The notes below the pieces were generated by a model, which had not been told where the DNA came from, did not search any database, and saw nothing but the letters and a program-made list of their open reading frames with translations. Made by a program: the position numbers and the translations under genes. A DNA stretch of 64,000 nt from Aestuariibacter sp. GS-14 (GTDB lineage Bacteria > Pseudomonadota > Gammaproteobacteria > Enterobacterales > Alteromonadaceae), in assembly GCF_006494365.1 (NCBI RefSeq), contig NZ_VHIP01000006.1, positions 62,001 to 126,000 of the forward strand. The letters run 5' to 3'. Below, one piece after another: positions 1-8,600 of this stretch (position 1 is the stretch's first letter; each line of letters opens with the position of its first letter).

Positions 1-583
1 CCAGAGGCAGTGCAATAACGTGCAGTGCGAAGAAACGGTTCAGCGTAGCACCAGAGATAACGTAGTCACCCTGGATCCACTGAACCAGGTCAGGACCAAT
101 TACAGGAATGGCACTAAACAGCGATACGATTACCTGTGCACCCCAGTAAGACATTTGCCCCCAAGGAAGTACGTAACCCATGAATGCTTCTGCCATCAGC
201 GCAAGGTAAATTAGCATACCAAAGATCCACAGCAGTTCACGTGGCTTTTGGTAAGAACCGTAAATCATGCCGCGGAACATGTGCAGGTACACTACGATAA
301 AGAACGCAGAAGCACCGGTGCTGTGCATGTAACGGATGATCCATCCGTAATCAATCTCACGCATGATGTATTCTACTGAAGCAAACGCACCTTCAGAAGT
401 TGGGTTGAAGTTCATGGTTAGCCAGATACCGGTAACGATTTGGTTTACCAGTACAACAGTGGCTAAAAACCCAAACACATACCAGAAGTTCATGTTTTTG
501 GGTGCTGGGTATTGGATGGCGTGCATGTTTGCCACGCGCATCATTGGGATACGAGCTTCGATCCAGGCTAAAAACGCTTGCAT
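1..583 (-). CDS. petB: Cytochrome b of the bc1 complex (N-terminal part, gene cut by window edge)
   Basis: Membrane cytochrome b subunit of ubiquinol-cytochrome c reductase, which oxidises ubiquinol and passes electrons through two b haems. The first 194 residues are present, beginning MQAFLAWIEARIPMM; the rest lies left of base 1. The ATG at 583 follows the petA stop (585-587) with one base between, so the two are translated as a pair. Candidate haem-ligand histidines are H87 and H101 in the second membrane helix and H188 near the break; their four-helix partners are partly outside the window. The Qo-site region GYVLPWGQMS is at residues 136-145. The order petA-petB is the usual one, so cytochrome c1 (petC) is expected beyond the edge. 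Identification is very safe; only the length cannot be judged. Confidence 0.96.
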   Translation of the reverse strand, partial: MQAFLAWIEARIPMMRVANMHAIQYPAPKNMNFWYVFGFLATVVLVNQIVTGIWLTMNFNPTSEGAFASVEYIMREIDYGWIIRYMHSTGASAFFIVVYLHMFRGMIYGSYQKPRELLWIFGMLIYLALMAEAFMGYVLPWGQMSYWGAQVIVSLFSAIPVIGPDLVQWIQGDYVISGATLNRFFALHVIALPL

Positions 584-584
584 G

Positions 585-1217
585 TTATACAACCTCCGCT
601 TCTGAACCGATAATGACCGTGTGGTCATTCACGTACTGATAAGGGGGTACTACCAGGTTTAATGGAGCGGGTACGTTTTGAAATACGCGACCAGCCATAT
701 CAAACTTAGAACCGTGACATGGGCAGAAGAAACCGTCTGGTACGCCTTCAACGTATTCTTCGAAAGCACCATCTTTCATATGCTGTGGAGAACATCCCAG
801 GTGGGTACAGATACCAACCAGGATCAAATATTCTTCTTTAAGTGAACGATACTGATTCTTCGCAAAAGCAGGCTGCTGCTCATTTTCAGAATTAGGGTCA
901 CGTAACTTATCTTCGTGTTTGCCAAGTTCAGCAAGAATCTCAGGGGTACGACGCACAATCCATACCGGTTTGCTTCGCCACATAACACGAATCAACTGAC
1001 CAGGTTCAATTGCACTGATATCCACTTCAACATCAGCACCGGCAGCTTTAGCTTTTGCACTTGGATTCCAAGACGCTATAAAAGGTACGGCTGCACCGGC
1101 TGCACCTACCCCACCAACAACACACGTTGCTACGGTCAGGAACCGACGACGCGGATTGTCTTGCGGCTTGTCATCACTCAGCGCAGACTCTTTTGCATCT
1201 ACAGACACATTGCTCAT
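585..1217 (-). CDS. petA: Rieske iron-sulfur subunit of the bc1 complex
   Basis: Rieske [2Fe-2S] protein that carries electrons from ubiquinol to cytochrome c1; 210 residues. The two cluster-binding loops are CTHLGC (about 137-142) and CPCHGS (about 165-170), giving two Cys and two His ligands. A twin-arginine-like stretch with RRR near residues 23-25 precedes a Gly/Ala-rich membrane anchor (VATCVVGGVGAAGAAV), as usual for Tat-inserted Rieske proteins. The reading frame extends to 1256, but the ATG at 1217 has a GGAGAA ribosome site 7 bases upstream and gives the normal family length, so I start there. It is followed by petB with one base between. A candidate promoter lies at 1372-1401. Confidence 0.95.
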   Translation of the reverse strand: MSNVSVDAKESALSDDKPQDNPRRRFLTVATCVVGGVGAAGAAVPFIASWNPSAKAKAAGADVEVDISAIEPGQLIRVMWRSKPVWIVRRTPEILAELGKHEDKLRDPNSENEQQPAFAKNQYRSLKEEYLILVGICTHLGCSPQHMKDGAFEEYVEGVPDGFFCPCHGSKFDMAGRVFQNVPAPLNLVVPPYQYVNDHTVIIGSEAEVV

Positions 1218-1675
1218 CCACTTTTCTCCAGGTTTTGGATAATATGAAACTGACAATCACCTACCTAGGTCAGTGTTTATCGGTATTCATGGTACTTATC
1301 GTGTTACTCGCTCTTGGCACTTTTTACAGTTCGGCGATTTCACGAAAGAAAGTCAAATTTTTCGACCGAAAATGATAAAAGAAAACCCCCTCAAAACACA
1401 AGGAATTACTGGAATTAACTGGATAAATAGTTGTAAGGTTTGAGCCCCATCAAAGCTGATGAGCCGAAAGTCGTAAACCTGCATACTCGCCATCACATAT
1501 TATTTACATCGATTTATCATTTTCTGTAACACCTTGGCCATAATGTGTTTTACACATCACAGTGTAGGTTACTTCAAAAGATAACGACGGAATTTATTGC
1601 CCATTCACGGCATTTATTTTGTTCTGTAATTCGGGTGTTTTTGAGTAACACAGCGGGTTAACCGCACTCAGTTCA
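1218..1675. other. 458-bp intergenic region upstream of petA
   Basis: This stretch between petA and the glutaredoxin-like gene holds the candidate petA promoter. Otherwise I see no convincing gene, RNA or repeat. Short open frames on the plus strand here run into the antisense of petA, have no ribosome site and no recognisable product. A run TGTGTTTTACACATCACAG near 1546 is partly palindromic and could be an operator, but matches no motif I can name with confidence. Confidence 0.5.
1372..1401 (-). promoter_or_regulatory. Candidate sigma-70 promoter for petAB
   Basis: On the minus strand TTGTGT (1396-1401) and TATCAT (1372-1377) are separated by 18 bases and point to petA, whose ATG is at 1217. 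This would give a leader of about 150 bases. Inferred from sequence match only. Confidence 0.35.
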
Positions 1676-2056
1676 TCAGGAAACGGAAAACTGCTTGTTG
1701 AGATAAGCAATGATCTCACCTGATTCATACATCCACTGCTCATCGCCATTAGGATGACGAATGTGCAAACAAGGTACCTGAACTTTGCCACCGCCCTGGA
1801 GGAGCGTATCTCTGAAAGGAGAGCCTTGTACCGCACTGCGTTTTTCAACAGGCACATTCAGCTTGTAAATCGCTCTACGGGTTTTGATACAGAACGGACA
1901 AGCAAAGAAATGATACAGCGTAAGGTGTTTAGCCGCTTCATTTGCCTTCAGTTGTGCTTCGGGAGTCCGTTTAACGCGGCTCCAGCGCGTTAACACATCT
2001 ACCGATACAATGACCAGCCCAAGGGCGTTTCTAACCAGTTTAATCAACATGTTCAT
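1676..2056 (-). CDS. Membrane-anchored glutaredoxin-like protein
   Basis: A 126-residue protein with one hydrophobic N-terminal segment (about residues 7-22, LVRNALGLVIVSVDVL), a short charged linker, and a thioredoxin-fold domain of glutaredoxin / GST-N type. The redox motif CPFC is at residues 53-56 after LTLYHFFA. A proline that fits the cis-Pro of the fold is in VQVPCLHI (around residue 95), followed by ESGEIIAYLNKQF, the usual C-terminal helix. It probably performs glutathione-linked thiol exchange at the inner membrane; the partner is unknown. It stands alone between the rpsI terminator and petA, and its neighbour petA is an exported Fe-S protein, but a functional link is only a guess. 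The domain assignment is firm; the membrane topology is inferred. Confidence 0.8.
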   Translation of the reverse strand: MNMLIKLVRNALGLVIVSVDVLTRWSRVKRTPEAQLKANEAAKHLTLYHFFACPFCIKTRRAIYKLNVPVEKRSAVQGSPFRDTLLQGGGKVQVPCLHIRHPNGDEQWMYESGEIIAYLNKQFSVS

Positions 2057-2130
2057 CTACCATTCAAATATTTTGTACGCCAGTAAATACAGTGCGCAAG
2101 TAATTACAGGGAAAAGCGCGATTAGATCTA

Positions 2131-2160
2131 AAAAAAAACCCGGCAGATGCCGGGTTTTTT
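2131..2160 (-). terminator. Intrinsic terminator after rplM-rpsI
   Basis: The 7-bp inverted repeat CCCGGCA / TGCCGGG (2139-2145 and 2148-2154) with a 2-base loop is flanked by A8 on one side and T6 on the other. It ends the rplM-rpsI transcript on the minus strand and would work in both directions. Confidence 0.9.
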
Positions 2161-2178
2161 GAAACCAGATAAAACGAA

Positions 2179-2571
2179 TTAACGTTTTGAGAACTGAGGC
2201 TTCTTACGTGCTTTATGCAGACCAACTTTCTTACGTTCAACGCGACGCGCGTCACGAGTAACAAAGCCAGCTTTGCGCAGTGCCGGACGAAGTGTTTCGT
2301 CGTATTCCATCAGAGCACGAGTGATACCGTGACGGATTGCACCAGCCTGACCGTTTGAACCACCACCAGCAACAGTGATGTAAAGGTCAAATTTCTCAGT
2401 CATTTCAACTAACACAAGTGGTTGACGAACAACCATACATTCAGTTTCACGACCAAAGTACTCGTCAAGAGCACGTTTGTTTACTGTGATGTTTCCTGTA
2501 CCTGGACGCAGGAATACACGAGCAGTAGAACTTTTGCGACGGCCAGTGCCGTAATATTGAGTATCTGCCAT
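2179..2571 (-). CDS. rpsI: 30S ribosomal protein S9
   Basis: Small-subunit ribosomal protein S9, 130 residues, the usual length. It begins [20 protein letters not shown] and ends in the basic tail [11 protein letters not shown], which reaches the P-site tRNA in the ribosome. It lies 12 bases downstream of rplM, the universal bacterial pairing, and the operon ends at the strong hairpin at 2131-2160. Confidence 0.98.
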   Translation of the reverse strand: MADTQYYGTGRRKSSTARVFLRPGTGNITVNKRALDEYFGRETECMVVRQPLVLVEMTEKFDLYITVAGGGSNGQAGAIRHGITRALMEYDETLRPALRKAGFVTRDARRVERKKVGLHKARKKPQFSKR

Positions 2572-2583
2572 GTGAGTAACTCC

Positions 2584-3012
2584 TTAGATGTCCAATACTT
2601 GAGGTTGTTGTGCAGCGTGCTTGTGCTCAGCACCTGCGAAAACTTTTAGCTTGCGGAACATTGCACGGCCCAGAGGACCTTTTGGCAACATACCTTTAAC
2701 CGCTTTTTCAAGTACCATTTCTGGCTTGTGAGCGATCAGCTTCTCAAAGTTCGTTTCTTTCAGACCACCTGGGTAACCAGTGTGCGAGTAGTACATTTTG
2801 CCCTGAGCTTTATTACCAGTTACAGTAATTTTCTCTGCATTGATCACTACAATGTAGTCACCAGTGTCAACGTGCGGTGTGTACTCAGGCTTGTGCTTAC
2901 CACGTAAACGCAGAGCGATTTCTGAAGCTAAGCGGCCTAAAGTTTTGTCTGTGGCGTCTACCACGTACCAGTCACGTACAACCGTTTCTGGCTTTGCAAC
3001 AAAAGTTTTCAT
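2584..3012 (-). CDS. rplM: 50S ribosomal protein L13
   Basis: Large-subunit protein L13, an early assembly protein; 142 residues as in Escherichia coli. It starts [19 protein letters not shown] and contains the family segments [17 protein letters not shown] and [10 protein letters not shown]. It is first gene of the rplM-rpsI operon. A leader of about 130 bases with three small hairpins separates it from a promoter with a perfect TATAAT box, which makes post-transcriptional autoregulation plausible. Confidence 0.98.
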   Translation of the reverse strand: MKTFVAKPETVVRDWYVVDATDKTLGRLASEIALRLRGKHKPEYTPHVDTGDYIVVINAEKITVTGNKAQGKMYYSHTGYPGGLKETNFEKLIAHKPEMVLEKAVKGMLPKGPLGRAMFRKLKVFAGAEHKHAAQQPQVLDI

Positions 3013-3148
3013 TTTTAAATTTACCCGAAAAATATTCGTCGTTACTTAGGTTTTTTGTAAAAACCCCCTGAAAAATCAATATTCGGACCCCTTCGAATCC
3101 ACTGATTTCTTCCACTTTCCCAAAGTGGGTGTAACTGGGCAGGGCGCG
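3013..3148 (-). promoter_or_regulatory. Structured 5' leader of rplM-rpsI
   Basis: Between the promoter and the rplM ATG the transcript can form at least three hairpins: CCACTTT/AAAGTGG with a GGG loop (3112-3128), a weaker one around ATTCGG/CGAAT (3081-3098) and GGTTTTT/AAAAACC (3049-3065). In Escherichia coli L13 is known to repress its own operon; this leader is a candidate for the same control. No match to a named leader RNA family could be tested. Confidence 0.45.
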
Positions 3149-3149
3149 A

Positions 3150-3179
3150 ATTATACAGTAATTGCCCAAAAAGCGAACC
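3150..3179 (-). promoter_or_regulatory. Promoter of rplM-rpsI
   Basis: A consensus -10 box TATAAT lies at 3150-3155 on the minus strand, followed by a GC-rich start region as is common for ribosomal promoters. The -35 is weak (TTCGCT about 16 bases upstream). Confidence 0.6.
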
Positions 3180-3259
3180 CCTATTTTCTATTTTTTTCAT
3201 TGGTAAAAACAAAAAAACTCCTCTAGCCTTAAAGGGTTTGTTTATATTCGATGTAGTAC

Positions 3260-4177
3260 ATGAAAAAACTCTCCGTATTTGTTGTTTTAATCACCTTATT
3301 CGTACCGCGTGCTCAGGCCTCCGAGCCGGGTGAAGTCATTTTCACACGCGCCTTTGCAGATGACGCATACGGCTATTATCATGCACAGATTCTGCAGCGG
3401 ATACTGGAACTTACCCCCGAATTTGGTAAGGCGGTTGCCGTACCTCACCCGCAACCTATGCCGCAAGCCCGTCAAATCATAAAATTACAAGCTGGCGAAG
3501 GCGATGTAATGTGGAGTGCAACATCCAATGAGCGGGAACAACAATTGTTACCGGTTCGATTCCCACTGCTACAAGGTTTGGCAGGCTACAGGGTATTGGT
3601 TATCAACGCTTATAAACAAGCTCAGTATCCAACGTCGTTAACCAAAGCTGATTTACAAAACCTGGTGGGCGTACAAGGCAATGACTGGCCGGATTTAACC
3701 GTGTTAAGACACAACGGGTTCAAGGTAGAAGGGGCGCAGTGGAGTTTATGGTTTCAAACCATGTTCACAGCAGTTGAAAAAGGCATGGTGGATTATTTTC
3801 CTCGCAATGTCATAGAAGTCAGTAATGATCTTGAAAGGCACGAGGCCAAGCGTATTAAACTCGAAGATAATTTTATTTTGCGATACCCCAGCTACGAGTA
3901 TTTTTTTGTATCACCACTTAAACCAGAGTTAGTGAATCGTTTGCAAATCGGGTTATTGCGAATGCTGAATAACGGTGAATTGAAAGTGCTATTTGAAAAA
4001 CACGACAACCATAAAAAGGCTATGCTGCTGGCAACGGATCCTAGCCGCATTATGATTGAACTCAATAATCCTGATTTAGCTTACAAGTATACCAATCCAC
4101 TGTGGGGAAACGACGCCACAGAAATGCGCCAGCTACTTGAAGAAGCCATATTGAAAAGCACGCAAACCGACAACTAG
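3260..4177 (+). CDS. Periplasmic solute-binding-protein-like protein, unknown ligand
   Basis: A 305-residue protein with a clear signal peptide (MKKLSVFVVLITLFVPRAQAS, cleavage likely after AQA). The mature part resembles the extracellular solute-binding family 3 fold used by ABC importers and by sensors, with a typical C-terminal segment placing an aromatic-rich strand YEYFFVSPLKPELVNRL before the last helices. No permease or ATPase gene is near; the neighbours are rplM (divergent) and mazG (convergent, stops overlapping by 4 bases). Stand-alone proteins of this type are common in Alteromonadales. It may serve as a sensor or scavenging protein, but I cannot name the ligand. No strong ribosome site precedes the ATG. 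Confidence 0.75.
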   Translation: MKKLSVFVVLITLFVPRAQASEPGEVIFTRAFADDAYGYYHAQILQRILELTPEFGKAVAVPHPQPMPQARQIIKLQAGEGDVMWSATSNEREQQLLPVRFPLLQGLAGYRVLVINAYKQAQYPTSLTKADLQNLVGVQGNDWPDLTVLRHNGFKVEGAQWSLWFQTMFTAVEKGMVDYFPRNVIEVSNDLERHEAKRIKLEDNFILRYPSYEYFFVSPLKPELVNRLQIGLLRMLNNGELKVLFEKHDNHKKAMLLATDPSRIMIELNNPDLAYKYTNPLWGNDATEMRQLLEEAILKSTQTDN

Positions 4178-4989
4178 CGCTCTTTTAGTTTTGCCTGTTG
4201 CCACAGGCTTTCCATCTCATCCAGACTTAACTGTGTCAGGGATTGCTGTTTGTTGTGCGCGGCAAGTTCCACCTGCGCAAACCGCTTTGCGAACTTCAAA
4301 CTGGCTCTGCGCAAGGCGGTATCAGCATCAACACGGGCATGCCGGGCTAGATTAACTATAGCAAACAACGCATCGCCAATTTCTTCTTCCAGCCGCTGTT
4401 GATTAATTGTAGCCTCATTGAGTTCGGCCTGAATTTCTTCAATCTCTTCGTTTACTTTGTCGAGAACGGGGGCAATATCGGGCCAGTCAAAGCCCACCTT
4501 GGCACAGGCCTTCTGAATTTTCTGCGCATGCATTAACGCCGGCAGTCCTGCGGGGATGTCATCAAGAATGGACGAGTGTGTGTGTTTGGCTTTGTACTTT
4601 TCCTGCGCTTTTATCGCTTCCCATTGTGCTGCCAGTTCCGATTCACTGGTAGCCGCATCAGCAAACACATGCGGATGGCGGCGCTCCATTTTATCGCTGA
4701 TCGCGTTAGCGACACTGGCAAAATCAAAGGCTCCCTGCTCCTTGCCAATTTGCGCGTAGAACACAATCTGAAATAACAGGTCGCCCAGTTCATCGCGTAT
4801 ATCCTCAATACCGCCACGCTCAATAGCATCTACGGCTTCGTAGGCTTCCTCAATGGTATAGCGGGTAAGCGACTGCATGGTTTGTTGCACATCCCAGGGA
4901 CAGCCCTTTTGCGGGTCGCGCAAACGCGCCATGATGGTAAGCAGGCGTTCAAGGGCCTGCCCCGGTTCAGTTGGCTTTTCGTCTGACAT
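4174..4989 (-). CDS. mazG: Nucleoside triphosphate pyrophosphohydrolase MazG
   Basis: House-cleaning enzyme that hydrolyses (d)NTPs to monophosphates and pyrophosphate; 271 residues with the two MazG domains of the long enterobacterial type. The first domain has GCPWDVQQTMQSLTRYTIEEAYE and the acidic helix DELGDLLFQIVFYAQ; the second has EEIEEIQAELNE and EEIGDALFAIVNLARH, supplying the metal-binding Glu/Asp residues. The start MSDEKPTEP at 4989 is preceded by AAGGA 8 bases upstream; an ATG at 4998 is too close to that site. It overlaps the end of relA by 23 bases, a conserved relA-mazG coupling that links ppGpp metabolism to this enzyme. Confidence 0.95.
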   Translation of the reverse strand: MSDEKPTEPGQALERLLTIMARLRDPQKGCPWDVQQTMQSLTRYTIEEAYEAVDAIERGGIEDIRDELGDLLFQIVFYAQIGKEQGAFDFASVANAISDKMERRHPHVFADAATSESELAAQWEAIKAQEKYKAKHTHSSILDDIPAGLPALMHAQKIQKACAKVGFDWPDIAPVLDKVNEEIEEIQAELNEATINQQRLEEEIGDALFAIVNLARHARVDADTALRRASLKFAKRFAQVELAAHNKQQSLTQLSLDEMESLWQQAKLKER

Positions 4990-7147
4990 CCAGCACATCC
5001 TTAAGCTGAGTAAGACGCGACATCATTCGCGACAATGTATTCAAATCGGCCACTTCCACCGACAACGAAATAAGCGCGGTTTGCTGGGCTTTGTCGCTTA
5101 AACTGTTCACCCCAAGCAGCGCCACGCCTTCGTTTGCCAACACGGTGGTAATGTCTCGCAGTAAACCAGTGCGATCGGTGCAATACACGTCAACGGCAGC
5201 TTCAAATCCCACATTGAGTTCGTCTGACCAATTCACCTCAATCTGGCGTTCAGGATGCTGAGTTAACAGATTCTGCAGTTGCTCACAACTCTCTTTGTGC
5301 ACACTTACACCGCGCCCTTGCGTGATGTAACCCAAAATAGGCTCACCCGGTACCGGCTGGCAACAATTAGCCAATTGACTTAGCAAATGGCCTACCCCTT
5401 CGACCACCACAGAGTCTTTCTTGCCTTTGCTGCGCGCTACTTTTCGCGTTTTCAGCTTCGGACTTAATTCGGGTTCAACCGGCGCAGGGGATAACAATTG
5501 CTGCAGATAATTAACAACCGACATCACGCGAATATCGCCGGCGCCAATCGCTGCGTAGAGTTCATCGAGCGAAGGCATATTGAATTTTTCGCAAGCTTCT
5601 GACGCCTTTTTGAGAGCAATATGCGCTTTGACTAACTCGCGTTCCAACAATTCCTTGCCGGCTTGCTGGTTCTTCTCTTTATCCTGCTTTTTAAAGAAAC
5701 TGTGAATAGTTGCGCGGGCACGCGACGAATGCACATAGCCCAATCCGGGGTGTAACCAGTCTCGCGACGGATTTGGCTCTTTGCCGGTAAGCACATCGAT
5801 TTGGTCACCACTTTGCAACTGATACGTGAACGGCACAATGCGCCCGTTGATTTTAGCGCCAATACAGCGATGCCCTACGTTGCTGTGAATATAGTAGGCG
5901 AAATCCACCGGCGTAGAACCCTGTGGCAAATCGATTACGTCACCTTTGGGGGTAAACACGTACACCCGGTCGTCGAATACCTGACTGCGTAATTCTTCTA
6001 CCAGATCGCCTGACTCGGCCACTTCTTCCTGCCATTGCAGAATTTTCCGTAGCCAGTTGATCCGTTCATCATAGCCCGATGCTTTGCCGGTACTACCTTC
6101 CTTGTATTTCCAGTGCGCAGCTACACCCAGCTCCGCATCCTGATGCATTTTCTGAGTACGAATTTGAATTTCTACGGCTTTGCCTTCAGGCCCAATAATT
6201 ACAGTGTGAATAGACTGATAGCCATTGGCTTTTGGCGTGGCAATGTAATCGTCGAATTCGTTGGGGATATGCTTGTAATTGGCATGTACCGTACCCAGTG
6301 CCGCATAACAATCCTGCAAACGTTCGGCAATGATACGCACTGCGCGAATGTCGAAAAGCTGTTCGAAGGTAAGATGCTTTTTCTGCATCTTTTTCCAGAT
6401 ACTGTAAATGTGTTTGGGGCGGCCATACACTTCGGCTTTGATGTTTTCATCATCTACCAGCGATTGTAATTCGGCCACGATATTGTTTATGTACTCAGCG
6501 CGCTCGCGGCGTTTGCCATCGAGCTGCTTGGCAATTTGCTTGTAGGTTACCGGGTGTAAATAGCGAAATGCCAGATCTTCCAGTTCCCACTTTAACTGAC
6601 CAATGCCCAGCCTGTTTGCCAAAGGAGCATAAATAGTGGCGCATTCACGTGCCACCATAACCCGGGTTTCTTCGTCGGCTTTTTTAACCTGCTGCAGCGC
6701 ACAAATGCGCTCGGCCATTTTTATCACCACCGCGCGCACATCTTCCACCATTGCCAGTAACATGCGGCGAATGCTGTCGATGTGTTGTTCATCTGACGCG
6801 GAAAATTTACTCGCTGATTGTTTGCGGTTGTGCAATGAGCGAATGGCATCCATTCTGCGCACGCCTACAATTAATTGCTCTATTTCCGGGCCAAAGGTTT
6901 CTTTTACCTCGGCATCGGTAAGCATGTGCTGCTGACAGTACGGAAACACCAATGCGGCCTGCAGGGTAGCGTCATCCATGTTCAACTGGTGCAGGATCTC
7001 AACCATTTCCTGTCCAACCAGCAATTGTTCCGGCATGTGCGAAATTTCACGCAACTTCTGACGTGTTAGTTCAGACATATCCAGACTGGCCAGCCATTGT
7101 TCAAACGGTGGCCGCTGTGCTTCATGCACTTTACGGGTTGAAACCAT
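4967..7147 (-). CDS. relA: GTP pyrophosphokinase RelA, (p)ppGpp synthetase I
   Basis: Ribosome-associated stringent-response enzyme that makes (p)ppGpp when uncharged tRNA enters the A site; 726 residues. The N-terminal hydrolase-like region lacks the HD motif, as in RelA and unlike SpoT (sequence FPYCQQHMLTDAEVKETFGPE). The synthetase domain is intact: YSIWKKMQKK, FDIRAVRIIAERLQDCYAALG, PKANGYQSIHT and EIQIRTQKMHQDAELGVAAHW. A TGS domain follows (VYVFTPKGDVIDLP), then the zinc-finger-like region with CCQPVPGEPI, and a C-terminal ACT domain (DRTGLLRDITTVLANEGV). The gene sits between rlmD and mazG, the standard gammaproteobacterial order. Confidence 0.97.
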   Translation of the reverse strand: MVSTRKVHEAQRPPFEQWLASLDMSELTRQKLREISHMPEQLLVGQEMVEILHQLNMDDATLQAALVFPYCQQHMLTDAEVKETFGPEIEQLIVGVRRMDAIRSLHNRKQSASKFSASDEQHIDSIRRMLLAMVEDVRAVVIKMAERICALQQVKKADEETRVMVARECATIYAPLANRLGIGQLKWELEDLAFRYLHPVTYKQIAKQLDGKRRERAEYINNIVAELQSLVDDENIKAEVYGRPKHIYSIWKKMQKKHLTFEQLFDIRAVRIIAERLQDCYAALGTVHANYKHIPNEFDDYIATPKANGYQSIHTVIIGPEGKAVEIQIRTQKMHQDAELGVAAHWKYKEGSTGKASGYDERINWLRKILQWQEEVAESGDLVEELRSQVFDDRVYVFTPKGDVIDLPQGSTPVDFAYYIHSNVGHRCIGAKINGRIVPFTYQLQSGDQIDVLTGKEPNPSRDWLHPGLGYVHSSRARATIHSFFKKQDKEKNQQAGKELLERELVKAHIALKKASEACEKFNMPSLDELYAAIGAGDIRVMSVVNYLQQLLSPAPVEPELSPKLKTRKVARSKGKKDSVVVEGVGHLLSQLANCCQPVPGEPILGYITQGRGVSVHKESCEQLQNLLTQHPERQIEVNWSDELNVGFEAAVDVYCTDRTGLLRDITTVLANEGVALLGVNSLSDKAQQTALISLSVEVADLNTLSRMMSRLTQLKDVLDVRRKAN

Positions 7148-7232
7148 TATTCTTCACCAATTGTCCTGCGTCATTTATTTATTAATGCAGCTTAAAACGA
7201 TAAGACCGCGCTTATCCGTGTTGTGTTCCAGC

Positions 7233-8597
7233 TTAATCACAGGTTAGCAGCATCATCATCTCGATATGCTGTGTAAACGGGAACATTTCCATCAAGCCAA
7301 CCTTACTGATGCGATAGCCTGCCGCCAGCAGCGGCGCAATATCGCGATCCAGTGTCGCCGGGTTGCAAGATACATACACGATTGACGGTACCTTGTGTTT
7401 AGCTAATTGCTCACACACAGTGTGCGCGCCTTCCCGCGAGGGGTCCAGTAACACTTTGGTTGTATTATTAATTGCTAGGGCACTCACCACCTGATGATCG
7501 GAGAGGTCCTCGCAGCGCCATTCGATATTGGTAATGCCCTGTTCCTGAGCACAGGCGTCTGCGCGTTGCACCATTGTGGCAACCCCTTCAACCGCCGTAA
7601 CCTGTTTTACCTTTTTTGCAATAGGCAAACTGAAATTGCCCAGCCCGCAGAACAGATCCAATACCGTATCCTGTGGCGATAACGCCAGCCAGTTCAGGGC
7701 CTGCTCAACCATTGCCAGATTGACCTGATGATTTACCTGCACAAAATCTTCGGTAGTCACAGACACATAACAACTATCGGCTGTGGCGCAGGTAAGGCTG
7801 TCCGTTTGCCCCCGCAACACCACGCTGCCTGAGTCGCCATAATCGGCACGAAGCAACAGATTATGTGTTTCAGCAAACGCTCGCCAGCTATCGAGATCCT
7901 GTTGAGGCAAGCGCTGAGTTACCCGGCAAGTAACCGCAATGGCATTATCGCTTTCGAGTAAGCTAATATGGCCGAGTAAATCGGCGCGCTTTAACTGCTT
8001 CAGTTGTTGGTGTAATGCAGGTAACAGGTTGTTAAGCGGACTGGTTAATACCGGGCAATGCGGCACATTCACAATGGCTTTCGCACCCGCCGCCCTGAAC
8101 CCTAGTTTAATATCGGAAGGGTCACGGGCATCAATCGCCAAACGGGTTTTACGCCGGTAACCAGGATGCGGACTTACAATGGGTGTTTGCCAGGGCAATG
8201 CCGCTAATTTGTGATGGCGTCGCAACTGCGAGTCCAGCGCATCCTGCCGCCAGATGAGGGCTTGTTCCGGCGCGACATGTTGCAGTGAACACCCACCACA
8301 CTGGTTAATCAGCGGACAAAAAGGGGCTATACGGTGCTCTGAGGCTTGTTCAATTTGAATCACCTCGCCTTCAAACACCTGTTTTTTTTGTTTGCTTACC
8401 AACACCTTGCAGGTTTCGCCAGGCAATGCACCGTCGGCAAACAACACCGGTTGATGACTGCGACTCACTCCCCGCCCTCTCGCATCCCAGGTGTCGATGG
8501 TGGCAGTTACCGTTATCGCCGGACTCTTCGCAGCAGACGATTTACGTGACGATTGAGGCCGGGATTTACCCCGTTTAGGCTGATTTGAACGGGCCAT
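7233..8597 (-). CDS. rlmD: 23S rRNA (uracil-1939-C5)-methyltransferase RlmD
   Basis: SAM-dependent enzyme that makes m5U1939 in 23S rRNA; 454 residues. An extended basic N-terminus (MARSNQPKRGKSRPQSSRKS) precedes the TRAM RNA-binding domain. The 4Fe-4S ligands C94, C100 and C103 (CPLINQCGGC) and a later Cys in VPHCPVL match the RumA family. Methyltransferase motifs are DLFCGLGNFSLP (SAM binding), DPSREGA and VYVSCNPATLDRD, which contains the catalytic cysteine. It is 3 bases downstream of acpS and upstream of relA. Confidence 0.96.
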   Translation of the reverse strand: MARSNQPKRGKSRPQSSRKSSAAKSPAITVTATIDTWDARGRGVSRSHQPVLFADGALPGETCKVLVSKQKKQVFEGEVIQIEQASEHRIAPFCPLINQCGGCSLQHVAPEQALIWRQDALDSQLRRHHKLAALPWQTPIVSPHPGYRRKTRLAIDARDPSDIKLGFRAAGAKAIVNVPHCPVLTSPLNNLLPALHQQLKQLKRADLLGHISLLESDNAIAVTCRVTQRLPQQDLDSWRAFAETHNLLLRADYGDSGSVVLRGQTDSLTCATADSCYVSVTTEDFVQVNHQVNLAMVEQALNWLALSPQDTVLDLFCGLGNFSLPIAKKVKQVTAVEGVATMVQRADACAQEQGITNIEWRCEDLSDHQVVSALAINNTTKVLLDPSREGAHTVCEQLAKHKVPSIVYVSCNPATLDRDIAPLLAAGYRISKVGLMEMFPFTQHIEMMMLLTCD

Positions 8598-8600
8598 AGC

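Noticed and set aside
1127-1375. Plus-strand frame of 82 codons with a hydrophobic stretch upstream of petA
   Set aside because: Half of it is antisense to petA, and it lacks a ribosome site and a plausible product.
1594-1857. Minus-strand frame of 87 codons
   Set aside because: It overlaps the glutaredoxin-like gene in another frame; the glutaredoxin frame has the CPFC motif and is clearly the coding one.
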